Origin: Scytonema millei VB511283 | GTDB lineage: Bacteria > Cyanobacteriota > Cyanobacteriia > Cyanobacteriales > Chroococcidiopsidaceae | Direction of reading: 5' to 3' | DNA length: 64,000 nt | NCBI RefSeq assembly: GCF_000817735.3 | Contig: NZ_JTJC03000002.1 | Location: 442,242-506,241 of the forward strand | In this document: piece by piece, positions 1 to 7,380 of the stretch | Numbering within the stretch: the first letter of the stretch is position 1 | How the letters are laid out: each line of letters opens with the position of its first letter | Made by a program: the position numbers and the translations under genes | The notes under the pieces: generated by a model | What the model was told of the DNA's origin: nothing | The model's database searches: none | Seen by the model: only the letters and a program-made list of their open reading frames with translations

Positions 1-1
1 T

Positions 2-50
2 GGGTAGTTGGTAGTTGGTGGTTGGTAGTTGGTAGTTGGTAGTTGATAGT
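2..50. repeat. Short tandem repeat (TTGGTAG heptamers)
   Basis: The window opens inside an array of degenerate GGTAGTT/TTGGTAG heptamers, about seven units. The same kind of low-complexity repeat recurs at many gene borders in this window. It may continue upstream of the window edge. Confidence 0.85.
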
Positions 51-83
51 ATTGGATATATGGCGAATATATCATTACAGATA

Positions 84-623
84 CTACGATCTATTAAGGC
101 AATATTCTAATAAATATAAAATATTTCCATTTGTCTTTTTGTGTTCGTATTCTCTCACAACTTTTCCACCCAATGCTTCTGGAATTTTGCGACTGGCAAT
201 GTTGGCGCGATCGACAGGATAAAGAAAATATTCACAATCTAAATTCTGCTCAGCCCAACTTTTGATACCTCTAATTGCTTCTAGCCCATATTTATAACCG
301 TGGGCTGCTTTTTTTAACCAAATGCCAAATTCTGGAGTCTTACCAAGCATACCATGAAGACCTGCACACCCTAAGAATTCTTGCGAATCCTTTTTTAAGA
401 TAACTAGTATTAGATCGCTACCCTTTTCTAAATCTACAATTGCCCTCTCAATAAATGCTTCAATTTCAGAGATATGCTGGGGGGACTGCGGACACATATA
501 AGTAGTAATTGTCTCGGTAAATTCCGAAAAAATTTCTTCTTTATATGCCATTGATACAGGTTTTAATCTGAGACGATCTGTCAATATCTCCACATTGAGT
601 AAATCCATTTTTATGTCACGCAT
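84..623 (-). CDS. GNAT family N-acetyltransferase (RimJ/RimL type)
   Basis: The 179-residue protein has the RimJ-like GNAT layout. An N-terminal TDRLRLKPV strand is followed by a helical acceptor region, a central GCAGLHG strand, and the acetyl-CoA-binding segment with IWLKKAAHGYKYGLEAI in place of a canonical QRGxG loop. A late VDRANIASRKIPEALGG segment matches the usual NxxSxxxxEKxGF position. Such enzymes acetylate protein N-termini, amino groups of small molecules or antibiotics; nothing here identifies the substrate. Two starts are possible, ATG at 623 or ATG at 608, and neither has a clear ribosome-binding site. The upstream flank is a repeat block, so the promoter is not visible. No neighbour points to a pathway. 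Confidence 0.85.
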   Translation of the reverse strand: MRDIKMDLLNVEILTDRLRLKPVSMAYKEEIFSEFTETITTYMCPQSPQHISEIEAFIERAIVDLEKGSDLILVILKKDSQEFLGCAGLHGMLGKTPEFGIWLKKAAHGYKYGLEAIRGIKSWAEQNLDCEYFLYPVDRANIASRKIPEALGGKVVREYEHKKTNGNILYLLEYCLNRS

Positions 624-624
624 C

Positions 625-683
625 AGCCGTAGGCGTTAGCGATAGCGAAGGCGAAGCCGTTAGCGTAGCGTTAGGCGCAAAGA
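625..683. repeat. GCGTTAGCG-type dispersed repeat
   Basis: A block of overlapping GCGTTAGCG, GGCGAAGCC and GTAGCGTTAGGC words forms several imperfect inverted repeats directly upstream of the GNAT gene. Repeats of this type are common in intergenic regions of filamentous and related cyanobacteria. Confidence 0.7.
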
Positions 684-728
684 CGCTAAGAAGAACACAA
701 AGAATACTCACCCCTCGCTCCTCACTCC

Positions 729-1718
729 TCACTCCTCCAAAACAAAACCAGCGTCGCGAATCATGTCTAAATCCATTTGTGCTGCTTGCCCTGGGGTGGT
801 GAGGTAATCGCCAATGAAGATGGAGTTGGCGGGATATAATCCTAACGGTTGGAGCGATCGCAAATGGACTTCTCTACCTCCGGCAATCCGAATTTCTTGT
901 GATGGTAGCAAGAATCGAAATAAGCATAATATTCGCAAACAGCGTTGCGGATTGAGTTGTTGTAATCCTGCGAGTGATGTACCTGGAATTGGGATCAAAA
1001 AGTTAATTGGTACACTTGTCACTTCCAATCGTCGCAGTGACAGAGCTAAATCGATGATATCGTCGTCTGACTCGCCCATGCCCATTATTCCGCCCGAACA
1101 AGTTGTAATTCCGGCAGCTTTAACATTTTCTACCGTTGCCACGCGATCGCTAAATGTGTGAGTCGTACAAATTTGTTCGTGGTGCGACTCTGCTGTATTG
1201 AGATTGTGGTTGACTCTATCGACTCCGGCTGCTGCTAAACGCTGCGTTTGTGACTCACTCAACAATCCTAAACAAGCACAAATTTTTAAATCGTAATTTG
1301 CCTTGACTTCTCGCACGGCTGCTAAAAATTTGGCAAAAGTTGTTTCATTAGGCGATCGCCCAGACAGTACCATGCAAAACGTACCCGCTTTTAAACTAGC
1401 TGCCCGTGCTGCGGCAGCTAAAATTTTCTCTTGTGCCATCAACGGATATTTCTCAATTTCTGCTGTCGAGATTTTTGACTGAGAACAGTAATGGCAATCT
1501 TCAGGGCAAAGTCCACTTTGGGCATTGAGTAAAAAGTGCAGTCGAACCCGATTACCCCAATAATGTTTGCGAACTTTGTATGCAGCTGCTAGCTGTTCGA
1601 GTAACACTTCATCAGGGGCGCTGAGTACGGCTAAAGCTTCCTCACGGCTGAGGATATCTCCCGCTAAGGAGCGATCGGCAAGTTGGTTCCAATTTGGTAA
1701 ATTGATAGCTTGTAGCAT
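729..1718 (-). CDS. bioB: Biotin synthase
   Basis: This radical-SAM enzyme inserts sulfur into dethiobiotin to make biotin. The radical-SAM cluster motif CPEDCHYC supplies Cys71, Cys75 and Cys78 when the ATG at 1718 is used (329 residues). The GIMGMGES segment, the NFLIPIPGT segment and the C-terminal [11 protein letters not shown] segment are all BioB signatures. An in-frame GTG lies 12 codons upstream at 1754, but it sits inside a palindromic repeat that probably was inserted there. The ATG before LQAINLPNW is therefore the better start. bioA lies upstream on the same strand, with only about 60 bp (mostly the palindrome) between them, so the two probably form a biotin operon. Confidence 0.97.
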   Translation of the reverse strand: MLQAINLPNWNQLADRSLAGDILSREEALAVLSAPDEVLLEQLAAAYKVRKHYWGNRVRLHFLLNAQSGLCPEDCHYCSQSKISTAEIEKYPLMAQEKILAAAARAASLKAGTFCMVLSGRSPNETTFAKFLAAVREVKANYDLKICACLGLLSESQTQRLAAAGVDRVNHNLNTAESHHEQICTTHTFSDRVATVENVKAAGITTCSGGIMGMGESDDDIIDLALSLRRLEVTSVPINFLIPIPGTSLAGLQQLNPQRCLRILCLFRFLLPSQEIRIAGGREVHLRSLQPLGLYPANSIFIGDYLTTPGQAAQMDLDMIRDAGFVLEE

Positions 1719-1742
1719 GGTTGGATGGGGAGTTAAGAGTTC

Positions 1743-1770
1743 GTAGGGGCGCACAGCCGTGCGCCCCTAT
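1743..1770. repeat. Family A palindrome between bioA and bioB
   Basis: GTAGGGGCGCAC and GTGCGCCCCTA arms flank a short loop. This is one of at least nine copies in the window. It occupies most of the bioA-bioB gap and would form a stable hairpin in the joint transcript. Confidence 0.85.
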
Positions 1771-1778
1771 AATACGAA

Positions 1779-3062
1779 TTAGAGATCGTCTACAACCCGA
1801 CGAATGACTTCGTACACAGATTCGAGTTGAGGTGGGGTAATGCAGTAAGGTGGCATGAGGTAGATGGTATTACCTAGAGGGCGCAAGAGGAAGCCTAATT
1901 CGAGAAAGCGCGATCGCAATTTTGAACCTGTGGCGTTTAAGTAGCTTTCGCTTTCAGCTTTCAGATCCAGGGCTGCTATTGTACCGCAGATGCGGGTACG
2001 TTCGATTTTTGGGTGTCCGAGCAGCCATGTTTCCATGTAGCGACGGTGTAAGGCTTCCATTCCCCTAAATGCATCTGGATTTTGAGTTAATAATTCTAGG
2101 GAGGCGATGCCTGTGGCGCAAGCTAGGGGATTTCCCGTGTAAGAATGACTGTGGAAGAAGGTGCGATCGATGTCGTCGCTGTAAAAAGCTTGATAAATCT
2201 CCTCTGTTGCTACAGTCACAGATAGAGGTAAACAGCCACCTGATAAACCTTTAGATAAGCAAAGTATATCGGGACAGGTACTTGACTTTAAACAAGCAAA
2301 TAATTCTCCCGTTCTACCAAAGCCTGTCATAATTTCGTCATAGATCAGCAGCACGCCATATGTACGGGCGAGTTGAGCGAGTTCTTGCAAAAATTGGGGA
2401 CGACACAGGCGCATTCCTGCGGCTCCCTGTACTAATGGTTCGATAAATATGCCTGCATAGCTGTGCCGATTTTTTTGCAATAATTCTGCCAGTTGCTCTA
2501 AAGCCTGTGCTTCGCGGCTAGCGACGTTTGGATCTTCGTCGAATGTCGCAGGAAAAGGTACGACATCTGTTGCAAACATCAAAGTTTTGAAAGTTTGCCA
2601 CCAAGGAGAACTACTACCAACTGACATTGCGCCTATAGTATCGCCGTGATAGCCGCCTTCAAAGCTAATGAATCGAGTTCGTTGTTTTTCCCCTTGGTTA
2701 AACCAATACTGGTATGCCATTTTCAGCGCAACTTCGATCGCTGTAGAGCCGTTATCGGAGAAAAATATCCGTGTCAGAGACTTAGGGAGACGTGCCACTA
2801 GTTCAGCGGCTAATTTTTCCGCTGGTTCGTGGGTAAATCCAGCAAAAATAACCTGTTCTAGTTGTTTTGCTTGTTGATAAAGCGCCTCAGCGAGTACGGG
2901 ATGGCTGTGTCCGTGGATCGTCACCCACCAACTCGAAATACAATCAATAATCTGCCTGCCATCCTCCAATTCCAACATCACCCCTTCTCCCCGTTTAACT
3001 TTCAAAGGAGGAGGAGCCGTTTTCATCTGGGTGAAAGGATGCCAAATTGGACTGTTACTCAT
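1779..3062 (-). CDS. bioA: Adenosylmethionine-8-amino-7-oxononanoate aminotransferase
   Basis: BioA is a PLP-dependent class III aminotransferase that converts 8-amino-7-oxononanoate to 7,8-diaminopelargonate, using SAM as amino donor. The 427-residue length is typical. Visible motifs are the N-terminal WHPFTQM, SSWWVTIHGHSHP near the substrate pocket, GGYHGDTIGAMSVG, the cofactor aspartate in IYDEIMTGFGRTG, and the PLP lysine in CLSKGLSGG. The WHPFTQM and SSWW segments separate BioA from related aminotransferases. The start is the ATG at 3062. bioB follows downstream; bioF and bioD are not in the window. Confidence 0.96.
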   Translation of the reverse strand: MSNSPIWHPFTQMKTAPPPLKVKRGEGVMLELEDGRQIIDCISSWWVTIHGHSHPVLAEALYQQAKQLEQVIFAGFTHEPAEKLAAELVARLPKSLTRIFFSDNGSTAIEVALKMAYQYWFNQGEKQRTRFISFEGGYHGDTIGAMSVGSSSPWWQTFKTLMFATDVVPFPATFDEDPNVASREAQALEQLAELLQKNRHSYAGIFIEPLVQGAAGMRLCRPQFLQELAQLARTYGVLLIYDEIMTGFGRTGELFACLKSSTCPDILCLSKGLSGGCLPLSVTVATEEIYQAFYSDDIDRTFFHSHSYTGNPLACATGIASLELLTQNPDAFRGMEALHRRYMETWLLGHPKIERTRICGTIAALDLKAESESYLNATGSKLRSRFLELGFLLRPLGNTIYLMPPYCITPPQLESVYEVIRRVVDDL

Positions 3063-3436
3063 AAGTAGGAGATAGGTGTAGAGTGTGTGGGAAGTGTGGG
3101 AGCTGAGGAAGTTGGGGGAGCTAAGGGAGCAATTCTAACCACCAGCCACCAGCTACTAGTCACTCTCCACTGATAACTGACAACTGATAACTGAATAACT
3201 GATTTTCTGCTTGACTGCTGTTGAAAGTTAAGCGAAACTGACAAATAATTACTGTGCGAGTTCACTCTATTGCTAAATTTTGTTAACTTTTTCATCTATA
3301 TAATTCGATGGATGAAACATTATGTAGCAGTAGGGATATTAAGATAGGGGATCGCGTCGCTCGAAGCAAGCCATCCTGCCTAAAAGCTGGATCTAAGTGT
3401 CAGATAACCTTAAAACCTGTTGTGTTGGCTAGAAGC
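3063..3436. other. Intergenic region with short repeats
   Basis: Divergent region between bioA and the DUF2997 gene. From about 3139 to 3205 it holds CCACCAGCCACCAGC and GATAACTGA/CAACTGATAACTGA tandem words. An open frame upstream of 3437 contains no recognisable protein and is better read as leader DNA. Promoters for both directions must lie here, but I see no convincing -35/-10 pair. Confidence 0.6.
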
Positions 3437-3646
3437 ATGGAAACCTTAGAATTTGTCATCTATCCCGATGGTCGCGTACAGGAAAAAGTCACGGGGATCG
3501 TTGGTTCCTCCTGTACTGAAGTTACGGCAGCGCTGGAAGCAGAACTAGGGCAAACCATTAGCCAGCAGCCAACATCAGAATATTTTAATCAAGTTAATAC
3601 ACAAGCTGATGTCTCAATCGCTCAAGCATCGTTTAGCGAATGGTAG
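3437..3646 (+). CDS. DUF2997 family protein
   Basis: This 69-residue protein begins with METLEFVIYPDGRVQEKV, the short beta-strand signature of DUF2997, and continues through GSSCTEVTAALEAELG. The frame is open upstream to 3308, but the homologous part begins at the ATG at 3437, so that start is chosen. It precedes a Ycf35 gene and a ferredoxin gene on the same strand. This three-gene order recurs in cyanobacteria and suggests a joint, still undefined, role probably linked to redox chemistry. The function is unknown. Confidence 0.85.
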   Translation: METLEFVIYPDGRVQEKVTGIVGSSCTEVTAALEAELGQTISQQPTSEYFNQVNTQADVSIAQASFSEW

Positions 3647-3698
3647 CTTTTTTATTTAGTTATTTACCCTAGTTAATTTACGACGATCTAGAAACACT

Positions 3699-4085
3699 AT
3701 GTCACACTTTAGCCAAATCAAAACTCAAATCCGCAATTTAACATCCTTGCAAGCAGCTCTCACCGATCTAGGAGTTGATTGGAAATCTGGATCTCGGCAA
3801 GTCCGAGGCTATCAGGGACAAACGCGGAATGCCGAAGTGACAATCGAGCAAGATAACGGTTACGATGTAGGGTTTAGTTGGAATGGCAAAGAGTACGAAC
3901 TCGTCGCCGATATGCAATATTGGCAGCAGCCTTTATCAGTAGAAGGTTTCTTGCGCCAAGTGACGCAGCGTTATGCATACCACACCGTAGTTAACGAAAC
4001 AGCAAGACAAGGTTTTCAAGTCACCGAACAACAGAAAAACTCAGATGGATCGATCAGACTGTTAGTGCAGCGCTGGAGTGGCTGA
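3699..4085 (+). CDS. ycf35: Ycf35 / DUF1257 family protein
   Basis: The 128-residue protein begins MSHFSQIKTQIRN and contains GYQGQTRNAEVTIEQ and the conserved GYDVGFSWNG segment, as in Ycf35 proteins of algal plastids and cyanobacteria (DUF1257). The biochemical function is unknown. It lies 52 bp after the DUF2997 gene, and its TGA overlaps the ATG of the ferredoxin gene by one base. The pair is therefore almost certainly translationally coupled. Confidence 0.93.
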   Translation: MSHFSQIKTQIRNLTSLQAALTDLGVDWKSGSRQVRGYQGQTRNAEVTIEQDNGYDVGFSWNGKEYELVADMQYWQQPLSVEGFLRQVTQRYAYHTVVNETARQGFQVTEQQKNSDGSIRLLVQRWSG

Positions 4086-4546
4086 TGGACGATCTTGGCA
4101 CATCGAATTATTCTGACTCGGAGCGATCGCATCTAGAACCCGAGTTGGGGGGAAATCTGCGTGATGCTGCCAATCGTTCTGGACTAGAGCCAGAATTGGG
4201 CGGTGTTACCCGGCAAAAGGGTGTATACGTTGACGAAATCACTTGTATTGGGTGCAAGCACTGCGCTCATGTCGCTCGCAACACCTTTTATATCGAACCA
4301 GATTACGGTCGCTCTCGTGTTGTCCGTCAAGATGGTGACGTGGAGGAACTGATCCAAGAGGCGATCGATACTTGCCCGGTAGATTGCATCCACTGGGTCG
4401 ATTACACTGAGCTGAAGCGGCTAGAACAAGATAGACAATATCAAGTCATTCCCCCAGTTGTAGGATATCCCGTAGAGGGGGCGGTGGCTGCTGCCCAAAA
4501 GCGCCGTCGTAAACAACAGTTAACCCGCAAAAAAGCCAAGTATTGA
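4085..4546 (+). CDS. 4Fe-4S ferredoxin with duplicated LEPELGG leader
   Basis: The 153-residue protein has one bacterial-type 4Fe-4S site. CIGCKHC supplies three cysteines, and a second segment carries CPVDCIHWV. It lies between an N-terminal arm containing two copies of LEPELGG and a lysine/arginine-rich C-terminal tail. The cluster fold resembles the DnaJ-associated Fer4-type ferredoxins of cyanobacteria. It would be a soluble, low-potential electron carrier. It is the last gene of the DUF2997-ycf35 unit, overlaps ycf35 by one base and is followed by a strong terminator. The electron partner is unknown. Confidence 0.92.
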   Translation: MDDLGTSNYSDSERSHLEPELGGNLRDAANRSGLEPELGGVTRQKGVYVDEITCIGCKHCAHVARNTFYIEPDYGRSRVVRQDGDVEELIQEAIDTCPVDCIHWVDYTELKRLEQDRQYQVIPPVVGYPVEGAVAAAQKRRRKQQLTRKKAKY

Positions 4547-4582
4547 TCGAATCAACTATCCAAACAGGCGATCGCCTACTGA

Positions 4583-4614
4583 GGAGACTGCAAAACAGTC
4601 TCCTTGTTTTTTTT
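4583..4614 (+). terminator. Rho-independent terminator after the ycf35-ferredoxin unit
   Basis: A perfect 8-bp stem, GGAGACTG with CAGTCTCC, closes a five-base loop and is followed by TTG and eight T residues. It lies 37 bp after the ferredoxin stop. Confidence 0.93.
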
Positions 4615-4923
4615 CGTACAGACGTGACACGGTCACCCATACCCATAAAACCTTTTTAGTCGCCAGCGAGTGTGAGGTAGGGCGACTTGAGTTTTATGGT
4701 ATTATTTCATACCTTGGCTTGTCTCAACAAAAGCGCCAGTTCCCAAACTGGATTTTACATACCAGTGGAGAGTGGCTGGTGGTAAATAGGGTGTGGGGTG
4801 TAGGGAAATTTTGAATGCGTGAATGCGTGAATTTTGAGTTGCTCCCTCAGCTCCCTCCTCTCCCTCAGCTCCCCCTCTCCCTTGTTTCCTCACTCCTCAC
4901 TCCTCGCTCCTCGCTCCTCACCC
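4615..4923. repeat. Intergenic region ending in CTCCCTC/ACTCCTC repeats
   Basis: After the terminator the DNA holds no gene. From about 4840 to 4922 it consists of CTCCCTCAG and ACTCCTC/GCTCCTC heptamer-like words that run right up to the DUF4335 stop codon. Confidence 0.75.
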
Positions 4924-6456
4924 CTAGTTTTGTTCTAGGAAGGACTGCACTTTCCCGTCAGCGCCGAGTATGACTCTGACTCTGGGTGTTTCGCCTTGGG
5001 GGTTAGCGGAGACAAACGGTTCGCCGATTAATGGTAAACCAGAGCGCTCGATGTAGTTTCTAGCTGCTTTGCCTAAAGGTTCGATCCGCTGCACCGAGCC
5101 GTCTACATCTAGGACAATACTATACTCCAACGGCTCGCTGAGTCCAGAGGGGGGTTGCCAACGCTGTTGGAAGTATTCTCTTACCTCATTAACTTGTGGT
5201 GTAGGGGCAAAAGCTGCCGCTTGGGGTGCTTTTTGTGACGGTTTAGCTGGCGGCTCTTCAACTGGCTTGCCTTCCAAAGCCGCTCTAATCCTTTCTCTGG
5301 GTGTCAAGCCTTCTACCGATGGTGGCGGAGCTGGATTGGTGGGTGGTGCGGCAGGAACATCGATTGTGGGGGGAGTCTGAGCTGAGCGATCGGGAGTAGG
5401 AGGACTGGGAAGATTATTATTGGTGGTAATTCCTGGTAAGGTAGCTAAGCTATCTGGTTGCACTGTGCCATTATTAGCTGGTTGGTTAGCTGCTGGTTGG
5501 TTAGCCGATTGTTTAGGTGTTTGAGTAGAACCAGACGGTGCTTGAGCAATACCAGGTAAGGGGCTAGCTCCAGCGTTAGGCGGTGCAGGTGGAGCAGTGG
5601 TTGTAAAAGGTGGCGTGGTTGGTGCGGTAGACAGAGTCGTGTCTGATAGAGGTGAGGGAATTGGCGAACTCCCCACAGTTGGCGTATTTGGTAAATTCCC
5701 TAAAGTTGGGCTTGTCGTCGGCGATGGGAGATCGCTTGTGGGTGGCACAGACGGTATAGCCTCTGGAGATAGGGTAGGCGAGGGAGAAGGCTGTTGTGGC
5801 GGACGACTAGCTGTTTGTGGCTCGTCAGAACGGTTGAGCAGATGTACGAGTCCTGCGGTTAAACCTACTCCTACCAGGAGTACGGCTGCTATCCCTGCCC
5901 AAGCTGTAGAAGGAGTCGTAGCAAAACGAGTCGGACTATTAAAGTTGGCTGGGACAGCTAAAACGTCGGCAGCATATTCATCTAAAGCGTTTGCTAGATC
6001 GAATAGTTGCGTCATGCTCAAAGGAATGAATTGCCCCGTACTAGGAGTTGCTAAAGCTCCTAAAAATAAATTGTGGGATAATCCTTCACCAGGTTGAATG
6101 TATATTCCTCCTGCTGGAGCTGGTGCAGGCGTGCTAGAGGAATCTAATTCGGCTGGCTTGGTGGGTGTATTGGCAGCATCTTCTACCAGCAAAGCATTGA
6201 ATCGTTCTGGCGATGAAGCGAGAACTCTCTGCACGTAGTTTTTGACAACTTCATGCAATTCTACGAGAGAGTGGCGATCGCCCTGAATGCGAATCTGCTC
6301 TGCTTCTGGCAGTTGGGAGTCATGAAAGCGCACCTCGAACTGAACTGGCGCATTCATCGAGCTAGCGCCCCGAGCCGCTCCTGACGTGCGCTCGGTAACC
6401 TGTAACGTACAAGAAGCTTGCGTGTATTTTTTAACAACTGGTTCTGACAGAGACAT
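4924..6456 (-). CDS. DUF4335 domain protein (membrane-anchored, proline-rich)
   Basis: Starting at the ATG at 6456 (MSLSEPVVKKYTQ) the protein has 510 residues. Residues 1-180 form the DUF4335 domain, with a strand-rich KYTQASCTLQV start and a later LFDLANALDEYAADV helix. A single transmembrane helix (AGIAAVLLVGVGLTAGLVHLL) follows, then about 200 residues rich in Pro, Thr and Ser, and a C-terminal folded region containing YFQQRWQPP and SIVLDVDGSVQRIEP. The frame is open 31 codons further upstream, but that stretch is translated GGGAGTA repeat, so the later start is chosen. DUF3038 lies just upstream on the same strand, a pairing typical of cyanobacteria. The function is unknown. Confidence 0.88.
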   Translation of the reverse strand: MSLSEPVVKKYTQASCTLQVTERTSGAARGASSMNAPVQFEVRFHDSQLPEAEQIRIQGDRHSLVELHEVVKNYVQRVLASSPERFNALLVEDAANTPTKPAELDSSSTPAPAPAGGIYIQPGEGLSHNLFLGALATPSTGQFIPLSMTQLFDLANALDEYAADVLAVPANFNSPTRFATTPSTAWAGIAAVLLVGVGLTAGLVHLLNRSDEPQTASRPPQQPSPSPTLSPEAIPSVPPTSDLPSPTTSPTLGNLPNTPTVGSSPIPSPLSDTTLSTAPTTPPFTTTAPPAPPNAGASPLPGIAQAPSGSTQTPKQSANQPAANQPANNGTVQPDSLATLPGITTNNNLPSPPTPDRSAQTPPTIDVPAAPPTNPAPPPSVEGLTPRERIRAALEGKPVEEPPAKPSQKAPQAAAFAPTPQVNEVREYFQQRWQPPSGLSEPLEYSIVLDVDGSVQRIEPLGKAARNYIERSGLPLIGEPFVSANPQGETPRVRVILGADGKVQSFLEQN

Positions 6457-6463
6457 AAGCGGG

Positions 6464-6605
6464 GAGTAGGGAGTAGGGAGTAGGGAGTAGGGAGTAGGGA
6501 GTGAGGAGTGAGGAGTGAGGGGACAAGGGAAACACAGATTACTGGTCACTGGTCACTGACAACTGATAACTGATAACTGGTCACTGATAACTAGCCACCA
6601 GTCGC
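6464..6605. repeat. GGGAGTA heptamers followed by GATAACTG repeats
   Basis: GGGAGTAGGGAGTAG units (6470-6520) grade into ACTGGTCACTGACAACTGATAACTG units (6540-6595) between the DUF4335 and DUF3038 genes. Both classes recur elsewhere in the window. Confidence 0.85.
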
Positions 6606-6621
6606 TTTCCCGACTCCCTAG

Positions 6622-7221
6622 CTATAATTGCGAACGATCGAGTAAGGTAAGCCATAAGTGCCGATGACCGACAGCACCGCTATAAAATAACAGATCGACT
6701 AAGAGCTTAAAGCCTAATTGACTCAGCCAATTGGTTGATAAATGTTCGGCATCTTCCATGCGCTCTTGATAGAGATTGCTGAAACTATCAATGTAGTCGC
6801 CCAACACGCCGATTTTATGGGGAACTTCTCGATTGGCGATCGCCTGCTCTAACAACATGACGGCGCGGCGAATTTGAGTCTGATATTGTTTGGCTAGATG
6901 ACAAATAATTAAAACTAGCGATCGCGCCTCTTCTATATCTAATTTTTTCCTACCCCCGTCACCTTTACGTAAAGGATTGGACTGCCTCAAGCGCCACAAT
7001 GCCACGCGATCGGGGATTTTTGTTGCCAAATTTAATTCTTCTGCTGCCGATAACATTGCCTCAGAACCAATACCTACTAATGCTTCTAGCGCCAACAGTA
7101 TCAGATCGAGTTGAGCTTTGATATTGTTGAGCTGCACGGGTGCAGGCTCGGCGCGAGTGAGATCGTTCCACTTAGTACTTTGATTGGGAGATTGGGCGCT
7201 AGAGTGCATAGTCTTCAGCAT
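6622..7221 (-). CDS. DUF3038 family protein
   Basis: The 199-residue, mostly helical, soluble protein matches the cyanobacterial DUF3038 family. Features include LNNIKAQLDLILLALEAL near the N-terminus, a central SNPLRKGDGGRKKLDIEEARS segment and the C-terminal NWLSQLGFKLLVDLLFYSG helix. The start may be the ATG at 7221 or the ATG at 7209. The downstream DUF4335 gene on the same strand supports the assignment, since the two families commonly occur together. No catalytic motif is visible and the function is unknown. Confidence 0.85.
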   Translation of the reverse strand: MLKTMHSSAQSPNQSTKWNDLTRAEPAPVQLNNIKAQLDLILLALEALVGIGSEAMLSAAEELNLATKIPDRVALWRLRQSNPLRKGDGGRKKLDIEEARSLVLIICHLAKQYQTQIRRAVMLLEQAIANREVPHKIGVLGDYIDSFSNLYQERMEDAEHLSTNWLSQLGFKLLVDLLFYSGAVGHRHLWLTLLDRSQL

Positions 7222-7380
7222 AGGTGGTACGACTAAGATACACTGAGCTGTTACCCAATTTGAAACCGTGTTTCTTTGGTTTTGGCTTGTTTTCTCCAGC
7301 TAGCAACAAATTTGCCGCTCAAGCAGCTCAGGTTCAGAAATTTTGCTCAGTCATTTTTTACCACATCCTACACGTTGACG

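Noticed and set aside
2-50. Considered as part of a gene
   Set aside because: Only heptamer repeat words are seen and no open frame with a start crosses it.
814-1161. Open frame antisense to bioB
   Set aside because: bioB is clearly coding on the minus strand; the plus-strand frame has no domain.
3059-3295. Open frame in the bioA leader
   Set aside because: Its C-terminal half is translated GATAACTG and CCACCAGCC repeat.
4702-4893. Open frame upstream of the DUF4335 region
   Set aside because: N-terminal part is translated CTCCCTC/ACTCCTC repeat.
5597-6097. Open frame antisense to the proline-rich part of DUF4335
   Set aside because: Low-complexity shadow of the Pro/Thr-rich coding strand.
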